Notes under the pieces: model-generated | The model's database searches: none | Seen by the model: the letters and a program-made list of their open reading frames with translations, nothing else | What the model was told of the DNA's origin: nothing | Part shown: positions 1 to 8,770 of the stretch, one piece after another | Numbering within the stretch: position 1 is the first letter of the stretch | Layout: each line of letters begins with the position of its first letter | Assembly: GCA_001673575.1 (NCBI GenBank) | Contig: LZME01000062.1 | Coordinates: 61,217 to 125,216 of the forward strand | DNA: 64,000 nucleotides | Origin: Mycolicibacter heraklionensis | Lineage (GTDB): Bacteria; Actinomycetota; Actinomycetes; Mycobacteriales; Mycobacteriaceae | Direction of reading: 5' to 3' | Program-made: the position numbers and the translations under genes

Positions 1-1207
<1,207 letters not shown>

Positions 1208-1336
1208 CTACAAAGCCGGGGTGAAAAGTCCATCCTAATAGCGGCGCACAGCTGCTTTCGCCCGCCACCACCCTTGACCTTCGGGCGGACCGCTGGACCC
1301 ACCGCTGGCGTTCTGTCATGGCGACTGCGTACCCTG

Positions 1337-1747
1337 ATGGGCGTGCGTGACCACCTGCCACCCGGCTTGCCGCCCGACCCGTTCGCCGACGATCCGCATG
1401 ACCCGTCTGCCGCACTGGACGCCGTCGAACCGGGCCAGCCGCTGGACCCGCAGGAACGGTCCGCAGTCGAGGCCGACCTCGCCGATCTGGCGGTCTACGA
1501 AGCGTTACTGGCGCACAGGGGAATTCGCGGCCTGGTGGTGTGCTGCGACGACTGCCAGCAGGACCACTACCACGACTGGGACATGCTGCGCGCCAACCTG
1601 CTGCAGCTGCTCATCGACGGTACCGTCCGGCCGCACGAGCCGGCCTACGACCCGGAGCCGGACAGTTACGTGACGTGGGATTACTGCCGCGGCTACGCCG
1701 ACGCGTCGCTCAACGGGGTGACCAGGGAAGCCGACGGCTACCGCTGA
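1337..1747 (+). CDS. DUF5319 family protein (Rv3412-like)
   Basis: A 136-residue acidic cytosolic protein whose function is unknown. It has the same length and position as M. tuberculosis Rv3412, next to guaB2. Visible features are a proline- and aspartate-rich N-terminus (PPGLPPDPFADDP), a central CCDDC cysteine cluster near residues 70-74 followed by HYHDWDML, and a YVTWDYCRGYADA block near the C-terminus. The Cys/His/Asp cluster could bind a metal, but this is inference. The ATG at 1337 was chosen because it gives the family's usual length; the frame stays open far upstream only as a shadow of guaB2. The stop overlaps the convergent neighbour by 10 bases. Confidence 0.85.
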   Translation: MGVRDHLPPGLPPDPFADDPHDPSAALDAVEPGQPLDPQERSAVEADLADLAVYEALLAHRGIRGLVVCCDDCQQDHYHDWDMLRANLLQLLIDGTVRPHEPAYDPEPDSYVTWDYCRGYADASLNGVTREADGYR

Positions 1748-2553
1748 TCACGGCGCTGCCAGGTTCCGCCGCGGTGGACCACCAGCTGTGCGGCCTCGTC
1801 ACGCAGACCGCGTAACTCTTCCGCCGAGTACGCGCTGGCGGCGTCGTTCAAATCGGCCAGCATGCACGCCAGCGCCCATTGCAGGGGAATCAGCCCCAGC
1901 CGGCCGGTGTCCTGCAGTGCGGCTTCCGCCACGACGCGCGCTCGACCGAGATTCCCCGCACAGCACAGCGCACCGGCCAGCACCACCTGACTTTTCACCC
2001 GATGTCGCACCATGCCGTCGCTGACGAGCTCGCACGCCTGCTCGGCATGACGCACCGCGGTGGCTCCGTCGCCGGTGACCATCGCCAATTCTGCGGTCAC
2101 CCAATGCCGGCGGACCACCAGGCGCGGCGGTGCGGCGGCCGGCTCCGGTTCGGCTCGGGCCAGCAGTGCCGCCGACGCCGCGAAACGCCCGACTCCCAGG
2201 GCGTCGGCGGCCAGCCCGACCAGCGCATCGGCGCGGGCCTGCGAGTCGACGTCGCGGTCGTTGAGCGCCAGCGCCAGCGCCCGGCCGTCGAAACCGCGGG
2301 CCAGATCGTGCCCGCCGAGTTGGCGCAGGAACGAGCCCCGGGTGCTGTATGCCAGGGAGGCCAGCGGTCCGGCCGGCACCTCGCGCACCAACGCCGCCAA
2401 ATCGGCGACGGCGCTGGCGTAGCGCCCCTGCCCCCCAGCCGCGACGGCACGCAGCCACCGCTGCCGGGGATTGGTCGCCTTGGGCAGGGGCCAGCGGCCG
2501 GGTTCGTCGCCGAACGCCGCGGCCACCAGGACGGCATGTGGGTCGTCGATCAT
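1738..2553 (-). CDS. Alanine-rich helical-repeat protein (Rv3415c-like), unknown function
   Basis: 271 residues, rich in Ala, Leu and Arg, and predicted almost entirely helical with TPR-like phasing: repeated blocks such as RWLRAVAAGGQGRYASAVAD and ARADALVGLAADALGVGRFA. There is no signal peptide and no catalytic motif. Position between the guaB2/Rv3412 pair and whiB3 fits M. tuberculosis Rv3415c. In that species sigD and its anti-sigma gene lie on the Rv3412 side; here the gene abuts and overlaps the DUF5319 gene directly. A helical-repeat scaffold role is inferred only from composition. The homologue assignment rests mainly on synteny. Confidence 0.75.
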   Translation of the reverse strand: MIDDPHAVLVAAAFGDEPGRWPLPKATNPRQRWLRAVAAGGQGRYASAVADLAALVREVPAGPLASLAYSTRGSFLRQLGGHDLARGFDGRALALALNDRDVDSQARADALVGLAADALGVGRFAASAALLARAEPEPAAAPPRLVVRRHWVTAELAMVTGDGATAVRHAEQACELVSDGMVRHRVKSQVVLAGALCCAGNLGRARVVAEAALQDTGRLGLIPLQWALACMLADLNDAASAYSAEELRGLRDEAAQLVVHRGGTWQRRDQR

Positions 2554-2810
2554 CGCTGGGCGACGTTACGCGGTACCGCCTTCGCATAACCACTCCACAG
2601 AATGCGGAATAACATCCACTCTCACGGAAACTCCACCCGTTTAGGCCAGCCTTTCTTAACCATCGCGTTGGTTTTACTTCAGATCGTTTAGTTACCGTCC
2701 CCTCGGCGCCGGAAGACAGCCGGCGCTGTTTTACGCGCACCACCCGAGATACCGCTCGACAAGCCGCATCCCAAAGATCCGGCCCCAACAGCGTTTTGAG
2801 AGGGGTTCCC
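2554..2810. promoter_or_regulatory. Divergent regulatory region upstream of whiB3, with leader hairpin
   Basis: 257 bases between two divergent genes. The stretch 2620-2700 is clearly more A/T-rich than the surroundings and probably holds the whiB3 promoter. A hairpin at 2705-2727 (GGCGCCGG / CCGGCGCT, loop AAGACAG), followed directly by GTTTT, lies about 84 bases before the whiB3 ATG. It has the shape of a terminator or attenuator in the leader. No protein-binding site can be named from the sequence alone. Confidence 0.4.
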
Positions 2811-3101
2811 ATGCCACAGGTTGAGCAATTGCCCGGCCGCAACGCGGACGTATGGGATTGGCAGCTCCGGGGAGCATGTCGGGGGGTCGACTCATCGGTG
2901 TTCTTCCCGCCCGACGGCGAGCGCGGCCGCGCCCGAGCCCAGCGCGAGCAGAACGCCAAGAAGTGGTGCCGCAGTTGCCCGGTGCTGGAACAGTGCCGGA
3001 CGCACGCACTCGCCGTCGGGGAGCCCTATGGCATCTGGGGCGGCATGTCCGAAGCCGAGCGGCACGCCGCGCTGCGCTGCAATCTGCGCCCCAGCGGCTG
3101 A
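2811..3101 (+). CDS. whiB3: Redox-sensing [4Fe-4S] transcription factor WhiB3
   Basis: 96 residues. WhiB3 is an iron-sulfur DNA-binding protein that interacts with the principal sigma factor, senses O2/NO and intracellular redox state, and controls lipid and redox metabolism genes. Cluster ligands are Cys23, Cys53, Cys56 and Cys62 (C-x29-C-x2-C-x5-C), followed by the GIWGG turn of the WhiB family. The N-terminus MPQVEQLPG closely matches WhiB3 rather than other WhiB paralogues, and whiB3 next to groEL1 is the known mycobacterial order. The C-terminal tail after GIWGGMSEAE is short and divergent, about six residues shorter than in M. tuberculosis; this tail normally carries the basic DNA-contacting patch, here only RCNLRPSG. 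The start ATG at 2811 matches the family N-terminus. Confidence 0.93.
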   Translation: MPQVEQLPGRNADVWDWQLRGACRGVDSSVFFPPDGERGRARAQREQNAKKWCRSCPVLEQCRTHALAVGEPYGIWGGMSEAERHAALRCNLRPSG

Positions 3102-3153
3102 TTACTTCCCGACCGGCCGCGGCGTCACATCCGCGGCCCGTGGGCACCCTGAG

Positions 3154-3177
3154 CAGCCCCCGGTTAGCCGGGGGCTG
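3154..3177 (+). terminator. Hairpin terminator after whiB3
   Basis: A perfect 10-bp stem CAGCCCCCGG / CCGGGGGCTG with a TTAG loop lies about 50 bases after the whiB3 stop and is followed by TTC. Mycobacterial terminators often lack a long U-tract, so the strong stem is the evidence. Confidence 0.75.
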
Positions 3178-3293
3178 TTCGCTCACTTGAGCGCGGATCG
3201 CTCGGTTCTGGCGACCACAGGCCGGTTGCGCCATTACGCTTTTCTTTCGGCAGCCCGCGAGGCTGCGAGGGCAAGAAGAGCAAGGAGAGCACC

Positions 3294-3605
3294 GTGAAGA
3301 AGCACCTGCTGTTCGCCACCATCGCAGCGGGGTTCGCCGTGGGCTTGATCGGCGCACCCATCGCGAGCGCTGACGACGAGGGATTCCTCAATGAACTGCG
3401 ATCCAATGGGTTTCCGGGCCTGACGCTGGGAGACCAGCAGTTGCCCGACGGCGTGGTGGTGGCCAACGGTTGGATGGCCTGCAACCGACTGCGTCTGGGC
3501 GAGAAGCCCGAACAGACGCTGGCCCAGGTGAACCCGAACGATGCCGACAAGGGCCGCATGCTGATCAACGCCGCGCAGCATCACCTGTGCCCCGACACCC
3601 TCTGA
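3294..3605 (+). CDS. Secreted DUF732 protein
   Basis: 103 residues beginning at GTG, with a good ribosome site (AAGGAGAG) eight bases upstream. A Sec signal peptide ends near AIASA-DD (cleavage about residue 26). The mature part is a compact DUF732 domain: EGFLNELRSNGFPG at its start, one Cys in GWMACNRLRLG, and the closing AAQHHLCP. The two cysteines probably form the disulfide seen across this mycobacterial family. Function is unknown; family members are small exported proteins. It lies in the block inserted between whiB3 and groEL1 and is followed 26 bases later by a second exported protein gene. Confidence 0.8.
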   Translation: MKKHLLFATIAAGFAVGLIGAPIASADDEGFLNELRSNGFPGLTLGDQQLPDGVVVANGWMACNRLRLGEKPEQTLAQVNPNDADKGRMLINAAQHHLCPDTL

Positions 3606-3631
3606 CAGCCTCCAAGTCGTACGCGCTAGCG

Positions 3632-4624
3632 ATGACATCGCAAGGCAGGGCAGGCAAGAACACGGTTGCTCACGTCGCCGTCGTCGGCCTGATGGCGGCT
3701 ACGGCCGGTGTGGCAACCAGCCAACCGGTCGTCCACGCCGCGGCCACTCTGCTGTCGGCCACCGGCCCTCTTGCTGGCAGCCAGACCGCACTGATCCTCG
3801 GCGGAACCGGCCAGCCGACGCCGTCGCCGGAGTATGCACGCTCCGCAGAAGAGCTGTACCTCAGCGCGCTGGGCTTCAACGGCGGCTCGACCGGCTCGAT
3901 GGTCTGCCACATGGACGGCACCGACCCGTGCAGCGCCCCGCTACAGGTGCTGACGACACCCGAGCTGTTCCAGCAGAGCAGCCTTGCCGACGCAACAGCG
4001 CTCGTCCTGGCCGTGGAGAAGGAGTTCGACGCAAACCCAGGCGCATTCGACGCCGACCACCCCCTGACAATCTTCGGCTACTCACAGAGCGCCACCGCCG
4101 GGTCGATGGCCATGGCTCAGCTCGCGGCGTACGGAATCCCCAGCGATGCACTGCATTTCGTATTCATCGGCAATCCCTCCAACCCGGACGGCGTCTGGCA
4201 ACACCTGGAAGCTGCCATGGACGCGACACTGGGCACCAAGTTCACCGACGCCTTCCTCAGCTTCACCGGTATGGATGACAGCATCGGCAGCGCAACGCCG
4301 AATGACCTGTACCCCACCACCATTTACAGCCTGCCCACCGACCCGGTGGCCAACTTCGTGGACTCCTACGCCGAAAACGGCCTGTGGGGTGCGCTGCTGA
4401 ACATCTTCGGCCCGCACGTGGAGTACTTGGGTCTGAGCCCGGAGCAGATCGCCGACGCCACCACCGTGACCGACGGCCTGCTGACCTACGTCAACATCAA
4501 CGACGACGACATCAACGGCTTCGACGCCTGGCTCAACGCGCTGTTGTTCAACGGGGTGGCCACCAGCGATCCGCTCCAGAGCGTGTGGGACTCGCTGATG
4601 CTGCTGTTCACCAACTCGTACTGA
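3632..4624 (+). CDS. PE-PPE domain esterase without PE or PPE module
   Basis: 330 residues. The N-terminus is hydrophobic (VAHVAVVGLMAATAG, about residues 12-27) and export-like, replacing the PE or PPE module usually fused to this domain. The rest is the PE-PPE alpha/beta-hydrolase domain: nucleophile elbow GYSQS (149-153, probable Ser151), FVFIGNPSNPDG, and YPTTIYSLPTDPVANF. Family members have esterase activity on short-chain esters. Cys92 and Cys100 could pair. The ATG at 3632 was chosen because it places the hydrophobic segment near the N-terminus. The gene is 26 bases after the DUF732 gene and probably cotranscribed. A second, longer relative lies at 59762. The substrate is unknown; a cell-envelope lipid ester is inferred. 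Confidence 0.85.
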   Translation: MTSQGRAGKNTVAHVAVVGLMAATAGVATSQPVVHAAATLLSATGPLAGSQTALILGGTGQPTPSPEYARSAEELYLSALGFNGGSTGSMVCHMDGTDPCSAPLQVLTTPELFQQSSLADATALVLAVEKEFDANPGAFDADHPLTIFGYSQSATAGSMAMAQLAAYGIPSDALHFVFIGNPSNPDGVWQHLEAAMDATLGTKFTDAFLSFTGMDDSIGSATPNDLYPTTIYSLPTDPVANFVDSYAENGLWGALLNIFGPHVEYLGLSPEQIADATTVTDGLLTYVNINDDDINGFDAWLNALLFNGVATSDPLQSVWDSLMLLFTNSY

Positions 4625-4630
4625 ACTCAG

Positions 4631-4648
4631 CCGGCCTTATCCGGCCGG
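4631..4648. terminator. Short hairpin between convergent genes
   Basis: CCGGCC-TTATCC-GGCCGG lies just after the PE-PPE gene stop and 16 bases before the stop of the opposite lipoprotein gene. It is placed to act in both directions; the stem is only 6 bp, so support is moderate. Confidence 0.5.
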
Positions 4649-4663
4649 AACTGCGCTGTGCCG

Positions 4664-4942
4664 TCAGCCGTGCGGCGCCTCGGAAATCTTGCTGTCCGGC
4701 TTGCCCAGCGTTTTGCAGTAGGTCGACACCGACAGACGGGTCGCCGAGATCTCCAGACTCGATGGGTCGGCACCGCTCTTGTCTTTGAGCATCTTGGTGA
4801 TTTCGTCGTCCTGCTTCTTCTCGTCCTGGTCGACGAAATCCTTGCACTTGGTGTCGCCGCCGGTGTTGATCACCTGCGAAGCCGAACACCCGCTGGAAAG
4901 CAGCACCCCCAGCGCAAAGGCGGCAAACGCAACGCTTTTCAT
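4664..4942 (-). CDS. Small lipoprotein, HdeA-like cysteine pattern
   Basis: 92 residues from the ATG at 4942, which is preceded by AAGGAG at eight bases. The upstream in-frame GTG overlaps that ribosome site and is unlikely. A type II signal peptide ends in the lipobox LSSGC (Cys19 lipidated), so the protein should be anchored on the outer face of the plasma membrane. The mature part is polar and charged (CKDFVDQDEKKQDDEITKML) with two cysteines, one near residue 33 and one near residue 76, likely to form a disulfide. This spacing resembles small HdeA-like proteins in mycobacteria, but the similarity is only by pattern. It is twelve bases downstream of the GlsB gene and probably in its operon. 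Confidence 0.72.
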   Translation of the reverse strand: MKSVAFAAFALGVLLSSGCSASQVINTGGDTKCKDFVDQDEKKQDDEITKMLKDKSGADPSSLEISATRLSVSTYCKTLGKPDSKISEAPHG

Positions 4943-4954
4943 CCTCGACACTCC

Positions 4955-5254
4955 TTACGCCTCACGCCCGAAGAGGCGCAGCAGCCAGAGCAGAATGATC
5001 GCACCCAGAATTGCGGTGAACAAGGTGAACCACCAGCCGCCGCTCGCCGTGTCAACGACGAAGCTGAGCAGGAATCCGCCGATCAACGCTCCGACGACAC
5101 CTACGACTACGTCGGCGAGCAGGCCATATTTGGTCTTCATGGCCATGCCCGCGATCCAGCCGGCAATAGCGCCGATCACGATGTAGCCGATCCACCCCAC
5201 ACTGGTCAACGTTGTGGAACGGGCCAGGAATTCGGTGGCCGCCACTGCGTTCAT
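4955..5254 (-). CDS. GlsB/YeaQ/YmgE family stress membrane protein
   Basis: 99 residues, almost entirely membrane-spanning, with three hydrophobic segments: about residues 18-37 (glycine zipper GYIVIGAIAGWIAG), 45-67 (ADVVVGVVGALIGGFLL) and 74-93 (WWFTLFTAILGAIILLWLL). The MKTKYGLLADVVVG loop between the first two is the family signature. Members, formerly called transglycosylase-associated proteins, are small inner-membrane proteins induced by general stress; the molecular role is not known. It is probably the first gene of a two-gene operon with the lipoprotein. The 160-base region upstream carries a short direct repeat. Confidence 0.88.
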   Translation of the reverse strand: MNAVAATEFLARSTTLTSVGWIGYIVIGAIAGWIAGMAMKTKYGLLADVVVGVVGALIGGFLLSFVVDTASGGWWFTLFTAILGAIILLWLLRLFGREA

Positions 5255-5351
5255 GGTGATCTCCTTTTCGACACCCTTAGCGCCGCCCCGGTCAGCGCCG
5301 CGGGAGATTCATACCCGTTCTGCGCGGCGGCTAATCACCCATCGCTGACTG

Positions 5352-5379
5352 TTGGGCCAAAAAAGTTGGGCCAAAAATG
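5352..5379 (-). repeat. Tandem 14-bp direct repeat upstream of the GlsB-family gene
   Basis: TTGGGCCAAAAAAG at 5352-5365 is followed immediately by TTGGGCCAAAAATG at 5366-5379 (13 of 14 bases equal). It lies about 100 bases before the GlsB start and 38 bases after the end of the DUF2236 gene. Each unit contains the palindrome TTGGGCCAA with its centre on GGGCC. It could be a tandem operator or simply a slippage product. Confidence 0.5.
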
Positions 5380-5416
5380 AATTGATTACCGATGCAATGG
5401 ATTCGCTGGATCTGAG

Positions 5417-6382
5417 TTATCCCGAGCCTTTCGGCAGATGGTAGGCAAACGACTTCTCCTGGCGCTGTTTCATCTTCTCCAGGCACTGGTGGTGCTTGCG
5501 GGCGTGGTACGCCAGCGGGAAGTAGGTGAGCCGGTCGGGCAGCACACGATAGGCGATCCGAATGGCGGTGTAGATGCGGGTGAGCTGGCGTTCCTCGTCG
5601 GCGCTCCAGGTGACGCCGAGCTTCTCGCGAAGACGCGGGTCGAGTAGTCCGACCACCGACAGATAGTTGAACCGAAGGGCCGGTCGTAGCGCGGCCTGCA
5701 CCAGCGGCGCCAACAGTTTCGGCACCGTGGGCGGCAGCTCGGCCTTTCCGGACTGTAGATCGGCGATCAACTGCAGCGCCTGCGGCGTGCCACGCAGAGT
5801 GTCGATCATCCGCTCGTAGTAGTCGGCCATCTCCTGCTGCGACTCGGGATAACCACGCATCGGTACGTGCAGCAGGCGAGCCAGCCGGCGGTTGTCGCGC
5901 AGCAGTTCTTCCTTTTCGGCGCCGGTGAATTCGCGGCCGATCATCAATCGCCCCGCCTGGGCATTGATGATGTAGCCGGTGGCGATCACCCACTGATAGG
6001 ACTCCGGGTGCAGCGCGCTGATCTGCTTGCCGGTTTCGGCGCTTTTCATGGTGATCGGCTTGTGCAGCGCGCGAACACGATCGCCTTCGGCTTTTGCCTC
6101 GGTTCCGCCGTAGGTCCAGCGCAGCACCGAGTCGACCGACCGGATCGCCCGGCCGCCCGGGTCGCCGTGGAAGGCCGCGGAGTAGCGGCCGGTGACCTCG
6201 GCGATGACCGGATGCATGGCCTGCATCATGAACGCCGCGCCCTCCAGGATGAGGAAGGTCCAGCGTCCGGTGTGCTCGGCGGTCAGCGATTCCGGCGGAA
6301 TGAGTTCGATCTGCTCGAGGTCTTCGACCTCCTCGACATCCTGGGCGGGCTGGTGAGCTTCGAGGTCGGGTGTAGAAGTCAT
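5417..6382 (-). CDS. DUF2236 / MpaB-like oxygenase family protein
   Basis: 321 residues from the ATG at 6382 (GGGGAAG six bases before it). DUF2236 proteins include the catalytic domain of latex-clearing rubber oxygenases and fungal MpaB; many bind haem, and their substrates in mycobacteria are unknown. Seen here are the N-terminal FLILEGAAFMMQAMHPVIAEV, whose QAMHP (54-58) His is the usual conserved residue, GDPGGRAIRSVDSVLRWTYG, and the C-terminal TYFPLAYHARKHHQ. A polar, acidic 35-residue N-terminal extension precedes the domain. There is no signal peptide. The gene is divergent from a TetR regulator 89 bases away, an arrangement common for this family, so TetR control is inferred. Confidence 0.85.
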   Translation of the reverse strand: MTSTPDLEAHQPAQDVEEVEDLEQIELIPPESLTAEHTGRWTFLILEGAAFMMQAMHPVIAEVTGRYSAAFHGDPGGRAIRSVDSVLRWTYGGTEAKAEGDRVRALHKPITMKSAETGKQISALHPESYQWVIATGYIINAQAGRLMIGREFTGAEKEELLRDNRRLARLLHVPMRGYPESQQEMADYYERMIDTLRGTPQALQLIADLQSGKAELPPTVPKLLAPLVQAALRPALRFNYLSVVGLLDPRLREKLGVTWSADEERQLTRIYTAIRIAYRVLPDRLTYFPLAYHARKHHQCLEKMKQRQEKSFAYHLPKGSG

Positions 6383-6471
6383 CGGCTTCCCCTGTCGTCC
6401 CTTGCCATCTGATCCTGGCGGCGACGCTAATGTGCACGTACGGTCGCATACAAGTCGCGTTAGGAGAACAC
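6383..6471. promoter_or_regulatory. Shared promoter/operator region between DUF2236 and TetR genes
   Basis: 89 bases between divergent starts. They contain TGTGCACGTACGG and an imperfect inverted repeat GTACGGTCGCATAC near 6437-6450 that could be the TetR operator. The TetR ribosome site TAGGAGA ends about five bases before its GTG. The operator assignment is a guess from symmetry and position. Confidence 0.4.
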
Positions 6472-7104
6472 GTGAACGCACATAGCCCCAGTTCACGGCG
6501 TCGCAAGTCGCCACAGCAGACGCGTTCCCGTGAGGTGGTCGCAAAAATAGTGACGTCGACAGCGTGGCTACTGCTTCGGCATCCGCCCGAGCAGATCACC
6601 ACCAATCTGATCGCCGAGAAGGCGGATATCAGCAAGGGATCGATCTATCAGTACTTCGCGAACAAGGAGCAGATCATCGACGCCGCCGTGGAGCGGCTGG
6701 CCGCCGAACAGGCACCCGCGATCGAGGACATGTTGCGGGCGATCACGTTGGACCGGCCGGCCGCCGCGATGGAGGCATCGATCGACATCCTCATCGACTA
6801 CACGATCGCCAACCGTCGGCTGATTCGCTACCTCGCTCAACGGCCCGATCATCTGCGCGCGTTCGAGAACGTCTCCGGGCTGAACGCCACCTTGTTGGCG
6901 ATGACCACACTGCACATGAGTCACTACCGCAGCCAATATCGCGACGAATTGAGCCCGAGCGCTCTGGCCTGGCTGTTCTTCAACATGGCCGTGGCCACCA
7001 CCATGCGCTATATCGAGTCCGACGACCCCATTTCGCTGGACGAACTGCGCGCCGGCCTGAAATTCGCCTCGGCCGGATTACTGGCGCCCAGCCCGTCGGG
7101 TTAG
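6472..7104 (+). CDS. TetR family transcriptional regulator
   Basis: 210 residues from the GTG at 6472, chosen for its AGGAGA ribosome site; an in-frame ATG at 6430 lies further upstream without one. The N-terminal helix-turn-helix spans about residues 24-68 (QITTNLIAEKADISKGSIYQYFANKEQIID), with the canonical GSIYQYF recognition-helix region. The C-terminal ligand/dimer domain (about 75-205) is all-helical with no recognisable ligand. It most likely represses itself and the divergent DUF2236 gene. Its stop overlaps by four bases the stop of the convergent diiron protein gene. The family call is secure and the target is inferred. Confidence 0.9.
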   Translation: MNAHSPSSRRRKSPQQTRSREVVAKIVTSTAWLLLRHPPEQITTNLIAEKADISKGSIYQYFANKEQIIDAAVERLAAEQAPAIEDMLRAITLDRPAAAMEASIDILIDYTIANRRLIRYLAQRPDHLRAFENVSGLNATLLAMTTLHMSHYRSQYRDELSPSALAWLFFNMAVATTMRYIESDDPISLDELRAGLKFASAGLLAPSPSG

Positions 7105-8201
7105 CTCGCGCCCGCGGTGATCACCTCAGTGACCTCGACGGCCCGCATCGCCATCTCGGCGTGCGCCCGGTCCAGGGATTCGGCTTGATCCTCGTCGGCC
7201 TTCATCAACGCCTCAATGTCGAAGCCGGCCATGTCGAGCACACCCATGTCCCGGAATGCCTTCTGCACCTTGGGGCCCCACAGCCCGATGTCTTTGACGA
7301 TCGGCACGATGCGGCTGAACAGATGGGAGCGGAACTGCGTCATCGACGGTGACGAGTCGACCCACTTCGCGCATTCTTTGACGTCCAGGCCGAGGGTCTC
7401 GAAGACCTCCTCGCCACGGAATCGGTCACGCATCAGGTAACAGGCGTCCACGACGAACTCTTCGCGGTCGTCACGTTCGGCCTGGGTGAGCTCAGAGTAG
7501 TAGTCCTTCAACGAGATTCGCCCGAAGGCGACATGGCGGGCCTCGTCCTGCATGACATAGGCCAGCACCTTCTTGGCCAGTGAGTCCGGTGCCGCCAGGT
7601 CACGCTGCACCCCGAATGCCGCCAGTGCCAGCCCCTCGATGAGGACCTGCATGCCCAGATACGGCATGTCCCAACGCGAGTCGTGCAGGGTGTCATCCAG
7701 TAGCGCCGTCAGGTTTTTGTTGATCGGGTAGACGAGGCCGATCTTCTCTTGCAGGAACCGCGAGAACGCCTCGACATGGCGAGCCTCGTCCATGGTCTGG
7801 GTGGCCGCGTAGAACTTCGCGTCCAGATCCGGGACGACCTGGACGATCTTGGCCGCGCACACCATCGCGCCCTGCTCGCCGTGCAGGAACTGGGAGAACT
7901 GCCAGGCCTGGGAGTGCTGGCGCATCTCGGCGCGGCGCGCCTCGTCCGCGGACTCCCACATCGGGCTGCCGAACAGTGGATGGAACTCGTCGGGCAGCCC
8001 GATCGGGTTCATCGGGTCGACGTCTTGGGACCAGTCGATGCGTGACTGGGCATCCCACTGCTTGTCCTTGCCCTTCTGATACAGCGACAGCAGCCGGGCC
8101 CGTCCGTCGTCGTACTCCCACGTGAAGCGCGCGTCGCCGGCGCTGGCGACCTCCCACGAGTAGGGCTCGGGCACTTCGGTGTACTTGTCCCTCGTGGTCA
8201 T
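7101..8201 (-). CDS. Ferritin-like diiron protein, ribonucleotide-reductase R2-like fold
   Basis: 366 residues with a clean six-ligand carboxylate-bridged diiron pattern: Glu109 (HGEQGA), Glu139 and His142 (DEARH), Glu189 (LIEGLA), Glu220 and His223 (second DEARH). The E-ExxH-E-ExxH order is that of ferritin-like oxygenases and R2-type proteins. No radical-bearing partner gene is nearby, and the DUF2236 gene next door also belongs to an oxygenase family, so an oxidative role on an organic substrate is more likely than nucleotide reduction. There is no signal peptide. The start ATG at 8201 gives the usual length. Substrate unknown. Confidence 0.88.
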   Translation of the reverse strand: MTTRDKYTEVPEPYSWEVASAGDARFTWEYDDGRARLLSLYQKGKDKQWDAQSRIDWSQDVDPMNPIGLPDEFHPLFGSPMWESADEARRAEMRQHSQAWQFSQFLHGEQGAMVCAAKIVQVVPDLDAKFYAATQTMDEARHVEAFSRFLQEKIGLVYPINKNLTALLDDTLHDSRWDMPYLGMQVLIEGLALAAFGVQRDLAAPDSLAKKVLAYVMQDEARHVAFGRISLKDYYSELTQAERDDREEFVVDACYLMRDRFRGEEVFETLGLDVKECAKWVDSSPSMTQFRSHLFSRIVPIVKDIGLWGPKVQKAFRDMGVLDMAGFDIEALMKADEDQAESLDRAHAEMAMRAVEVTEVITAGAS

Positions 8202-8770
8202 TCGCTGCCGCCTTTACCGGGTGTGACCAGTGGTCTTATGACGTGTATCACACTGCGCCGCGGGCGGCGGCGCGTCAAGCATGTCGGGGCGGGAAACCTT
8301 CCGCCGGTCCCGCTCGAACCGCCAACCGCGGGCCCAGCCGTGAGCGCTGATCGTCGGCATGGACGGCGATGACGCGCAACCCAGCACTGGCCTGAGGCTG
8401 CCGCGATTTCGCAAGGTCATCGGCTGATGCCGGTCGCCTACCTCCCGCACATCATCGAGGAATACCTCGGCGGATTCTGCTGGAACGAGGCAACGAATAT
8501 GTCGAGGAATTGCGGGCGGCTTGGCAAAACAATCCGGACGAACCCGTAGCGATCCCGTCCAGCCTGGCAACGAATCTCATCGCCGAGGTAAGAGACGTGG
8601 CCTGGAACCTTAGCGCTCAAACATCGACTTGATAGCACCAGAGGGCGAATAGCCGCTAGTGGTGACAAGAAATTCATGTCACCACCGCCTAACTCGAAGC
8701 TGAGATAGGTTCGGATCGCCACGCCGTGTCTGTTAGCGGAGTGTCGGTGGCCGGCGATAGCTTAAGTGGC
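8202..8770. other. Gene-poor stretch with a possible frameshifted small ORF
   Basis: 569 bases without a confident gene; no coding frame longer than about 95 codons looks protein-like. On the + strand, 8427-8632 reads as MPVAYLPHIIEEYL and then, after loss of one base near 8467, continues as RRILLERGNEYVEELRAAW and ends in VRDVAWNLSAQTST. That amphipathic, acidic text looks like a decayed small protein. A 22-codon ORF (8359-8427) overlaps its ATG as TGATG. I see no terminator or tRNA. Confidence 0.35.

Noticed and set aside
8438-8722. 94-codon minus-strand ORF in the gap after the diiron gene
   Set aside because: No ribosome site; the + strand in the same region has more protein-like, though frameshifted, text.
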